From assembly GCA_035772405.1 (NCBI GenBank), contig JAYKKM010000439.1, forward strand, positions 4,781,001 through 4,845,000: a stretch of 64,000 bases of DNA, read 5' to 3'. Source of the DNA: Chrysogorgia sp. JL179-B06. Its lineage: Eukaryota > Cnidaria > Anthozoa > Scleralcyonacea > Chrysogorgiidae. Under the pieces are notes generated by a model. That model did no database searches and had not been told where the DNA came from. It saw nothing but the letters and a program-made list of their open reading frames with translations. Positions 41,601 through 53,600 of this stretch are shown one piece after another. Numbering within the stretch: position 1 is the stretch's first letter; every line of letters begins with the position of its first letter. The translations under genes were made by a program, and so were the position numbers.

Positions 41601-44600
41601 CATCTACCCTGGAACCTCTCCACGAGCTCCTCCGTAAGGAAACGCGATGGACATGGAGCAGCCGTCAGCAAAAGGCGTACCAGACAGCCAAAGATCTACT
41701 GCAGTCGTTATGGGTGTTGGTGCACTACGACCCAGCGAAGAAATTAGTGGTGTCTTGTGACGCATCCCCGTATGGTGTCGGAGCAGTGCTGGCACGTGAT
41801 GAATGATGGTTCAGAGAAACCAATTGCATACGCATCACAGACACTCCAAGGCAGAGAGAAATTATTCGCAGCTAGAAGTTCCACCAATTCCTGTACGGTC
41901 GACACTTCACTATTTTCACCGACCACAAACCACTACTGGGACTACTAAGCCCTGAAAAAGCTACACCGCTTATGGCATCGAGTAGGATGCAAAGATGGTC
42001 ATTGACGCTCTTAGCTTATGAGTACGAGTTAGTCTACCGACCTGGTATCGAGAACGGTAACGCAGATACCTTGAGCCGTTTGCCTCTCCCAGAGGCACCA
42101 CAGTCGACACCAGTGCCTGGTGGCATCATACACTTAATGGAGAACCTGAATGCTAGCCCTGTAGATGCAGCCAAAGTGAAGCAGTGGACAGCTCGCGATC
42201 CGGTGCTTTCTCAAGTAATGCATTTTGTTCTCCAGGGATGGCCTTCAACAGTGGAGGATACCAAGCTACAGCCCTATTTCACACGAAAGAATGAACTGAG
42301 CGTCGATGCCGGATGTCTACTAGTTCTCGGGTACTCATACCAAACCAAGGAAGAGAAGAAGTAATGAACATTATACATGATAGTCATCCGGGCATTGTAA
42401 GAATGAAGAGCATAGCACGAAATCACGTCTGGTGGCCGAAAATGGATTCAGCACTCGAGGAAAGAGTAAAAAGCTGCCAAGTTTGCCAAGCACACAGGAA
42501 AACACCGGCACCGGCACCGCTACATCCCCGGGAATGGCCCAGTCGCCCATGGGCCCGAGTCCACATCGATTATGCTGGCCCTTTTATGGGGGAAATGTTT
42601 CTCCTTGTCATAGATGCTCATTCCAAGTGGCTAGACATCCATTGTGTCAATTCTGCAACGACGGAAGCAACCATCGAGAAGCTCAGAGCTACTTTCGCGA
42701 CTCATGGTCTGCCAGAAATGCTAGTGTCGGACAATGGTTCTGTCTTCACTAGTGATGATTTCAAGATTTTCATACAGAGAAATGGTTTGCGACATGTAAC
42801 CTCCCTCTTCAAATGGTTTGGTGGAAAGGGCTGTGCAGACTTTTAAACAAGGAATGAAGAAACAAGGGAGAGGGAGTATCGAGACAAAACTCTCTCGGTT
42901 CCTGTTGAGTTATCGTGTAACTCCGCAGGCAACTACAGGCGAATCTCCCACACAGCTGCGATGGGTCCGCACCCTGAGAACACATCTTGACCTTTTAAGG
43001 CCAAACGTTGCGATGAAAGTCAACATGGCACAGTCAAGACAGAAAGTTCAACACGATCAGCACAGTCGATCACGACCATTATCTGTTGGTGACGATGTTC
43101 AAGCACGGAACTATTCTGGTAATCGGAAATGGCTTCCGGGAACCATTGTTGAAGAAACTGGCCCAGTATCCACCAGAATTGCCTTGGAAAACGGCACCAT
43201 CGTGCGGAGACACCACGATCAGCTTATAGCCCGTGCAACGCAACCCACAGTACCGGTAATACCACCACCTATACAACCGGAGTCACAAAGCGAGAATACC
43301 ACCCAGATTAATGGAACAGTACCCTTATTCCCAGAAGACTCCGCACCCACAAGACGTTATCCAGCAAGAGAGCATAAAGCCCCAGAACGCTACGAATAAT
43401 GACATTGTCAGTGATAGACCTTGTTTAACTCGGACTGAGAACGTTTGAATTTATATTACCATAAATATGTTTAAAACTAGGAGGGAGGAATGTAGAGTCC
43501 TGAGTACGAGTCGTGACGTCAGATCACGCGAGTTCGCTGTTCTTTGTTTTTGTCGATATCTTTGTGTTGTGAACCGTTCACTGTGATAAATAAAACGTTT
43601 AAAACACTAGAAACATTTTCTGGGGGGTGCCCCCATACCCACCTACATTGGTCGCGGCTAAAGTCACGACTCTACACCATATAATGCTTGATAATTCTAA
43701 TCTAACTGCACCCCCAAAATCTCCATTGCTCCCCCCAAAATTTTGATCCTAGCTACACCACTGGTAGACAGTGTAGACACTAATATACCTTAGCAACAGT
43801 AAATGCTAAATATTACTATCCAGTGCAAAATCCTTTCTTTTCTTGATTGTTTATTTTCTGCTATTTAGCACTAATGAATTAGAACTGTTTAATACATGTA
43901 GGTATAATAACTGCACTCTACCATACAGCAAAATAATATTAAAGTTTATGATTGACATTGTTCAATAAAACATGTTCCTGTATTTCTTACCCAAAATGCA
44001 AGTAGTCTAATAACCCAAGACCAAGTGCTAAAAAACTACAATGCCCATCGGTAGTGTAGCACCGTGCCCATGTATGCACTCAATGCATCAGATAAACAAT
44101 GAACTATACCAGTACTGTGTGTATAGTTTCACCACAAGAAATATGTTTGTTCAGTTTTTAATGGTTAATATATCTGCACCAGTCCACCAAGTCATGTGTA
44201 AAGTAATGATTTTCTTTCTTCTGAAATCATTATAGCAATCACTTCCAACTAATGTAAATACCAATATTAATTGCTTTACTATTGTATATCTGTGCCACGA
44301 TGGACATTACGCCCATCCCAAACGTATGACGCATGTACGCATCGCGTACCTATTTTTGTTTATAATCCCAAGTGGGGATTTTTCCAATGATTTTCGCGGG
44401 TTTGTTCCCAGTCCCTTTATCTCAGAAGGGGTGGAGTGTCCCTTTAAGTTTGAATATTTTAAAGTAAATAAGTATAATCAGTTGTTTTTAGTTTATATAA
44501 TATACTGTATGTACAGTATTTATTTCAATATTTTTTGCGTCCTTCAAGATAAAACAATGTTTAATATGAATTATTGAAAAACTCTGAATAAGTTTATAAA

Positions 44601-47600
44601 TTACACTTTATAAATTCTAAAATTACACAATTTTGTCTTTTGTAGTGTACATTACTGCTCCTAATAAAATCCCTAATACAGAAGAGGAAGGTAAGATTAG
44701 ATTTTGAACAATAACGTTTTTTGGTGACTGACGTTTCGACGGCTTCAGAAGATGACCAACTCTGAAGATTGACTGTGAAGATGACCGCCGCTGAGGCCGT
44801 CGAAACGTCAGTCACCAACAACCTGACTACACAAAGAAAACTACAACCTGGACTACACAAAGAAAACCTTCACAATAGCATGACAATAACATGGTCTTAG
44901 TCTATTGTGCAGGATTTATATTCACGCTATTAATAAAAATCTGGTGTGAAGGCACCGTACGGCCACCTCACGAGCCGGCAAAGCACACTACAAATTTGGA
45001 GGGCCGCAGTCCCCAGGGAATCTCTTGAGCCGTGAATACCTTACACCATTCCTCTAATGAGCTGCCATGGGCCTGGCAGTTCTGCGAGACGCCAAGGCCT
45101 GGCCCTCCTGTAGTTCGCCAAGGCCTGGCCTTTCCATGTGGCCCGCGCCAATAATCGGTACTGCCAGGTTAGGTCTTTTGTGGTGTTTCTTGCGCGGCCG
45201 AGAAAACCCTCAGCCCCCGGGGGACTACAAGTCACACTACCGAAGTAGTGGAGGATGATCTAACGAGACCGGAATAACGAATTCACTTACCGCCTAGTCT
45301 CCCAGACAAACTTGGAAACCGCGACCAAAAGCCGACGACAGGACCGTAACGTCACGAAAAGCTTAAGATAAAGAGAACAAACAAAACAAACCAAACACAC
45401 ACAATGCACACAACGGACACGAAACGTACATAAAGGACACGCACGACGGAAGCCATAAGGCAAGTATGCAGTACAAGGACAATTAAGTGACAACATATAC
45501 ATGCACTAGTTATAAAACAAGTATCACCCGGCAAGGCTGGCAAGCCATGGAAAGATGCTAGCCAAGACACGTATCGTCTGTGCTTGTAGCTCTTCGGTAG
45601 CGCTGCTGAAGGGTCCATCCGCGGTATATAAACCGCGAGCGGTTTCCCAGTCGCCACTCACTGTTAAACAAGTGCCGGGGGGGACCGCATCCCCGACTGT
45701 GGCCAACCCTGCGCGTACCCCACCAGGGAACCTCCGTTCCTGGCAGAGTTCCGAGCCCTGCTATCAACTGCGATAGGGAACCTCTTCCCAAGCAGATGCA
45801 TCAATCTGCCACCAGTGTACCACCATGCGAGGGGCCATAGCTACCTAGCAGCTCCATATGGCCATTGACTGCCCAGCGAAACTCATCCCATGCACTCATG
45901 CAGACGCAACAGACTGCTATCCAGCGCCAGGGAACCACGTCCCTCGCTGATGCGATAGCCAGCATTCAATCTACCGAGGGAAATCCCGTGTCCCCCAGCA
46001 GATGCAACAACTAGCCAGCCGCGTGCGAGGGGAACCTTGTCGCCCTGCAGCTGTATCCCGCTATTGGCTGCCCAAGGAAAGTCATCCCAGGGAACCGCAT
46101 CCAAGGGAAATCCCCTGTTCCCCAGCAGATGAAATAACCTGCCAGTAGCGTGCGAGGGGAACCTTGTCGCCGTGCAGCTCCATCCGGCTATTGGCTGCCC
46201 ATGGAAACTCATCCCATGCAGACGTAATAGCCTAATATCTGACGATGGAACCGCGTCCCTCGCCGAAGCAATAGCCACCAAACAATCTACCGAGGGAGTG
46301 CCCCTCCATCGGTAAATTCAATAACGTGCAACCAGGTTACAGCTAGTCTAAAAGCTGGACTCAACCTACCGAGGGAACCTCGTCCCGGAAAGCATAAAAA
46401 CTGGTAACAGGATACACACAATAACAAGGAGTCACCCTGCGATAATCTTCCATCACGTAAATAAGTGAATGGCAGAAGGAACTGTAACAACTCGCCGAGG
46501 TTACCTAGACCCCCAACAGACGTCCAACAGTAGCCCGACGGCTGTGACCCAGTAACCCCAAAAGTAACCTGGGCGGGGGAGGGAGAACTTGAGTCGACGA
46601 GGCGATGAGTTACACTGGGCCAAAACCCTCGAGGTTAGCTAGCTAGGAGCGGCACCCTATTGCGTCATACAGGTAAGCTGACTAATGATTGGCTGTTGAG
46701 AAACCAACCCCTGAGGCCCAGACTCCAAACGCGCTACACCATCTGTTTTAATATTATTTATTTCATAAATCAAATTGTGAAGGATTTCTTTTCAAAGTGT
46801 TTCTATCACTCAATGACGTCAAAAATTAATGTGAGCAACCGCATTCGCCCGCAATCAGAACAAAAATGGCGACTTTCAATTTACAAAAATACGATAAACC
46901 AAGCCAAATTTCTCTAAAACTAAAAAGATAAGGCGACAAAGAACTTTCATTTAAAGTGCCTATGCAACGAAATTTCCAATTTGGAAATAATAAGTTTTAG
47001 TACGAACAATTAAATGGAAGTATGTTTATTTAGCGTTTGAAGACTGCTTTTCCCTCTAAAAATTGAGACATCATTAAAATAGTTGACATACTTGCACAAC
47101 TAATGACATCACTCGACCCAGACTCCAAATTGTGATTGCTTTCTAAGCTCTTACCGCAATGGCGTGTATATTTGAATGAGAACAAAGGGATTTTAAAAAT
47201 GTATTTAAAGTCGTTCGCTGATTTTGAACGTTATCTCGGCCAATATTTATTCGATTTCAATCCTGAAATCAGATTTGGAATTATCGAGTCTAAATACATA
47301 ACATACGTGTCTTTATATTACGAGAACGTGCATACCCTTCGTAAAAACGGTTTATGTACTTATATTATTTTTGTATATTATTGTCGTATATTATTTTGAA
47401 CGTTATCTCTATGAATATTTAACCGTTTTCAATTCTGAAAACCGATTTGGAATTAGCGAATCTAAATACATATATGTTACGCAAACGTGTATACCCTTCG
47501 TAAAAACCTCTTTATGTGTTCGTCAGATCACAAATCGCCAATGGCGGATATTGCGTTCTAACCCTAACCAAACCCTAACCCTAACCGTTAAAAATCAAGA

Positions 47601-50600
47601 CAAAAAATGAAAGAATAAAAAATTAAAAGAAAACTCACAAGAAGGATGTCTGTTGTGGGATTTGAACTCGCCATATTCGGCATCGCAAATCTGGTACAAT
47701 ACTCCTCTCTATATGTGTGATACAATATCCTGGTACAATACTCCTCTCTGTATAATATGTGTGATACAATATCTTGGTACAATACTCCTCTCTGTATAAT
47801 ATGCGTGATACAATATCCTGATACAATACTCCTCTATATTAAAAATACATATAAATACAAACTGCATACACTGAATTCCATTTGATCTACAACCATACTG
47901 ATTATTACCCTAACAAATTATATTATTTTTCATATAATATATTTCCTTGCAGATCAGTATGGTTGGTGGTTTTCCACTGAAGAGAACACGTATGATGCAT
48001 TAACTAAATCCCATTTTTGTAAAGGATACGAGGCGACTATAAACTACATACAGGATGTCTTTCGAGATCAGGTGACTACATTTGGATTACAATTAATTAA
48101 TTGATAAAAGAGCAGAACGTTTAGAGAAGCAAAGTGCAACAAATTATTAATGCAATAATTCATAAAGGCAAGTCATGACCGTATCGTGTTTAAGATCTAC
48201 GACGGCAACCTAGGACGGCAACCTACAACGGCAACCTACGACGGCAACCTACGACGGCAACCTACGACGGCGACACAGTCTTCCCTTTCATAAACGGTCT
48301 TTGCCATCCCGAACGGTCTTTGCCATCCTAAACAATGATGCCAACCCCCCTGAATCCTAACCTCCCTGAATTTTTTACTAATAACTGTTTTAAGCTGCGG
48401 CAGTGTAGCGAAAAATTCCAGGGGTTAGGATTCAGGGGGGTTGGGGATGGCAAATACCGTTTACGAAAGGGAAAACTGCGATGGCGACGGCAGTGAAAGC
48501 AATATAAATTTTAGTATTTGAATGAAACCACGGTCGATTGACTAGCGTATTTGACACTCAAAGCTTGTTTTATGATCTCCAAAACGCTTCAATATTTCTA
48601 AAACGATTGTAGTGTCTGTGTTTAAGTCAGTCTTAAGAAACAGCTCTCATCTCTCCACGAGTTACCGTCGTCCCAAAGAGAACGAGGACAGCGTTGAGAT
48701 TACTCTTGGGAATAAAAATTATTCATTCTTTTTGTTTCGCATTTTGATTCTTTTTTGAACGACGTTGCCGTCCTAGGTGTTGCTGTTGTAGATCTTAAGG
48801 TCCCTATTATGTGATAAAGACGCTCTTGCTGTTTGCCATAAATTTCTCTCTGGTTTTTACGGCTTATACAATGTTGATTTTCAAAATTATTACGCCAATG
48901 AACGTATAAAATGGGTCGTCTTTTACGTAGTTTAATAAACTCGCAGCACGTGTTTTGTCGTATCTAAAATTCGGCTATCGCAAATCTAATAAACCACTGC
49001 TGCTCATTTATTAAATTGTACACCAGTACATATGCATATAAAAAGAAATAAATCCTTTCAACATGTAGTTTAATCGAGTGAAATGCCAAATATTACTTGT
49101 AATATACCCAGAATCTTATCCCGGTATTACCACCACTATATATACAGAACTCGTGACTAGGCTCTCGGCAACGGCCTCCGCGTAGCTCAGTGGTCAGAGC
49201 ACACTGCACTAGCATCGCAGGGTCGAGGGTTCAATTCCAACCAGAAGGCTTGAAGTTGCATTTTTCGCAACTGGTTCCGGTTTGATCTTACAATGTATAT
49301 ATTCCAACACTCGAAACATGTGTATATAAATGCAGGATAGTCATGTAATGTTGATACTCGTTTATTGACTATAATACATCCATTCGCTAATATAACCCAT
49401 TCTATTAATTTTACATGCACACAATTACCGTGAATACTACAGACATGATGGAACGACGTCATGTACCTGTGATGTTGAGAGTGGACAGGCGGGACATAAA
49501 TAATCTGGCAAAGTAATTGCTCTGAATCACCATGATCAGTATTATGCGTATAAAACAAAAGTTAATTACTTTATAAATTAGAATTTTAATTAATTTTTTT
49601 AATACAATTATTTTAATTAGAATTTAAATTTAAATTTAAATTTAAATTTTAATTAGAATTTTAATTAGAATTTCAAAAAATTTTGAAATTAAAAAAAATT
49701 TATTTGCATATTATGTTTATTGCATATAATGTTGTAAAACAAAATTCTTGTTTTCCATAATATTTACATACCAATGTTGAGCAAAATATTTATGCAATGG
49801 TGAGGAAAATTCCTTCTCTTACCCTCTAAAAGAAACCATATATGTTAAAAGGAAATGTGTTGAAATTTAGGCTAAACGATAAAGTTTAAATCAACATTCT
49901 AATGGCAAATTAAGTGAGCAAGAAAAAGTGCCACAAAGTCAATTGCCAATAGTCAAAAGACTTACACTAAAGAATCTCCTCTGAAAATTTTAATAGTTTT
50001 ACTTTATTAAAAGTTTACCTTTTTTCCATTTTAAGGGTCCATTTGATGGTGAGTGTCCCCGTGCTCCCTGTTGGAAATATGAAGTATACATATATATTTC
50101 GATGTTAGTCGTGACGTTGTATTACGTTTCTACGGTGGCTCAAGATTTATTTGTTTTCGCGACTTTTTATTTTTTCGCCACTTTTTTGCGACTTTTCAGA
50201 TTCACGAGAAGGAACATAGCCCTTTATAGGTGTTTTCGAAAGGAATATAACCATGCTTCTATTATTTTGTATTTGTATATTACAAATAGTCACTGTTAAG
50301 GCTATTTTACCACAATATTCTCCTGTGAATCAAGCGATAGGACGCAATGAAGCAACCGTGAACTACTTTAGGCTTGGTTTTACTGCAGCAGAAAGTTTAG
50401 GTTTTCTCGTCAGTATTCACGGAGTTCGACGTAGTCTACGGCAGCTAAGAAGAATACTACAAAGCCATGGTTGTAGAAGAAGGGTGAACCCCACCAATAT
50501 GAATGTTGTTGTTCAGGCTGTGGAACAAGAATTGAGAGATGTATCAGAGATTAATTAAAGCTTATCATTTTGTTGTTGCGAGAGACGTCGTACGCCGAGT

Positions 50601-53600
50601 GCTAAATACACTCGACCCAGAAGGAGTAGAGGGAAAGGTCTGACGCCATGTTGGTTGTTGTTGAACCTTGATCCACTGTTCCTGACGTGAGAGTAGCTAA
50701 AAAAGTCCCGAAAAAATAAAAAGTAGCGAAAAAAGTCGCGGAAATAAAAAAAGATGTTTATATCATTTCTGAGCCACCGTACGTTTCTATTTATAGTGCA
50801 CAACATTTTCTACAACTTGTAGCATGGTTGTTCAGCCATAGTTTTTCTCATATTTTTGAAAAGTAGTTTGAAAATCAAGGTTATGTAAATATAAAATAAA
50901 CGTTTTCGATCAACTCTATTCATCAGGTATCAATTTACATCCAGTCACAGAGAATGTTTAAATTCCACGCGTTTTGTTGACGTGTTTTTTGAAAATACGC
51001 CCGCTCAATTTAAGCCCTTATCAATAACACTTGTGACATACATACGAGCTGCGTTCATTATTTATGGCTGGGGTTGGTACCGAAGATAAATGGGTTGGGT
51101 AAGTCAAATCTTTGGTGGTAAAAGGTTGGGTAAAATTTTTTTGTTGCATTATAAATATCGGGTAACAAATTTTAAAACAAAAGAAATAAAATAATATAAA
51201 TCAGTGTTTAATTTGTATGGTTACATTAATAATAGTGATACAATATAAAACATAGAGATTGCTTGTTCAAAGACATTGTTAGGTTTGACCTCTTGTTAAA
51301 TAATATTTTAGATAGACATATTTTCATGTTTATATACAGTAACACAAACTTGAATTTCTTTAGAATATTGTAATGATCTCATACTATATGAACCAATATT
51401 TAACACTATAGATATCAGATAAATATCTAAAGCTTATGTTTGGGTAGAAGAAAATTCAGTGTTTGAACAATAAATAATGAACGCTCCCTAATCTACCTAA
51501 TTAATAGTTTGATATATTTTCCCCGTTTTTGCTTTGTTTAAGAAGAACAATTATATTGTAGAGACATTGTCAATGGCGTCCCGTTGTGTTTGCTAAAACT
51601 CTCCGTCGGTCCACACGGATACGTAATTATTTGAAAACGAAACATCCGTATTGACGGTGCAGGACATTGGCAACAAAAATTAAGTTTGTCTAATACGAAA
51701 GAACTCGTAAAATTATAGAGTAACACCTTTTATAACTTTTCCGTATTTTACTTCGTTTTTGAAATATTTCAGTTTGTTTGATATGTAAATGAGATGGTTT
51801 CTGACGTCAGGTGCAGGGGAACGAATTTTCACTCATTAAAAAAGTCTTATATCTCAGTGATTGCTAAGTTTACAACGTTCATTATCACGAGGAGTTATTA
51901 TAAGCACATTTTCAAGTAAATTTGTGGAACAAACTTGAAAATGTAACTAATATTTTAATGAGCGAAAATTATCTACCCTCTCATTTACATATCAAACAAA
52001 CTGAAATATTCAAAAACGAAGTAAAATACGGGAAAGTTGTAAAGATGTCCTTTAATTGTAAAACAAATGACGAAAATGATAGAGTAACATTTGCTGTTTC
52101 ATATATAGGTCTTTCAGCCACGTAATTTTATTCTCAATATTTATTTCTAGGTATATTTTCTTTTAGTCAAGGAGCCTCCTTTACCTCGCTTTTGTGCGCT
52201 ATGAACGGTCAAGAAGGTATTTCGTTTGCCGACTGAATATACACGAAGTAATAGTGTCGACTGCGCATAAATATGACACGTGCTGAGTCGGACCTAAAAC
52301 GTATTTAATAATAATAATAATAATAATAATGACGTATTAGGAGCATTATACAATAGTCTCAATGCTCTTACAACAATATATATATTCTTAAAGTTACTTT
52401 TAAAATTAATTACAGTTTCATTATAAGATATAGCCTACTACATGCATATATTAACACTATGAACAATAACTATTAATTTTAAAAAAGAAAAGTCTTAACT
52501 GCAGACTTAAAACTACTTAACATTTCAAAGCTTCTAATTTCCTGTGGTAATGAATTCCACAGTTTTGGTGCTGCAACCGAGAATGCTCTGTCTCCATGAG
52601 TCACCGTTTTGGATTTTGGCTCGAGTAGCAGATTTCGGTCAGATGATCTCAAAGTACGAGTAGGTTTATATTTAGTTAGCAAATCAGTAATATAAACAGG
52701 CGCCTGGCCATGCAAAGCCTTGAAAGTAATTATTAGTATCTTAAAAACAATCCTTGATTTCACCGGCAACCAGTGAAAATTACGAAGCACAGGGGAGATA
52801 TGCTCCGATTTTTTAACCCCTTCAACAAGTCTAGCAGCTATATATTTCATACATAACATAGCTTATTGTACAAAATATAGCTTATTTACATAATTTACAT
52901 AGTTTACTATGGGTGATTAAGCCTTATGTTATGTATGAAATAAGTTTAGGCACGACGCTGAACGTGTCATATTTATGCGCAGTCGAAACTACAATTTTGT
53001 GTATACCTGTCGCGTCAGCAATTATAGTGGTAAACAAAACAGTTCATCGTGCAGGTTAATCAAGACTAAATTTAAAATAAATACTTGTCCTGTGCAGTTA
53101 TGGTTGAAGTATTTATTTTGAAACTCACTGCACAGGTCAAGTATTTATTTTGAAACTCACTGCACAGGTCAAGTATTTATTTTCAAATTAGTTCTGATTA
53201 CCCATGTGCACTGTGTTCTATCGAAAAAGTTTATATGTTCCTAAGTTAAAGGGACACTTCACCCCAAAACCAGTGTTGCTTAAATGAAAGTTCTTTGTCG
53301 CCTTACACGAGAATGATTATTAGTTTTCTTCTAATAGTTTTAAAATGATTACAAGAAAACTAATTCCCATTCTCATGTAAGGCTACAAAGAACTTTCATT
53401 TAAGAAACAATTTAGAAAATGAAGATGAAAATGTTGAAAATAGGTTAAGAAAACTCAATTTACAATAATAAAAGCGTTGTTTATTTTTGTAAAACATGTT
53501 CTGGTTGAGCCTGTAGCAAACAATTTAAATGAAAAAACAACAAAAAAGTAGCAAAAATTAAGAGAGAGAGCTCTGTTTTCACCATAGTTCATCTTAATAA

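Larger units (their letters stand above)
39353..43609 (+). mobile_element. Ty3/Gypsy LTR retrotransposon with internal inversion (OVCA2 intron 3)
   Basis: Short LTRs frame gag, zinc knuckle, protease, RT, RNase H and integrase remnants in Gypsy order (integrase last). A segment of about 0.63 kb (about 40537-41165) holding the end of protease and the start of RT is inverted. Frameshifts and a mutated RT active site make it inactive. A polypurine tract lies before the 3' LTR. Confidence 0.9.

Noticed and set aside
43609..43680. Longer 3' LTR ending GACTCTACA
   Set aside because: It would mirror the TGTAGAGTC start, but the 5' LTR does not continue this way, so only the shared 119 bp is called.
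45883..46281. 132-codon minus-strand ORF in the GC-rich block
   Set aside because: The frame follows internal repeats, low stop frequency is expected at high GC, and no domain pattern is seen.
47558..47586. Chromosome end
   Set aside because: The telomere-like tract is under 30 bp, imperfect and lies inside an intron.
49173..49250. Functional tRNA-Ala gene
   Set aside because: The A and B boxes are present, but the acceptor stem does not close and the anticodon stem has a mismatch; the same sequence is part of a dispersed SINE.
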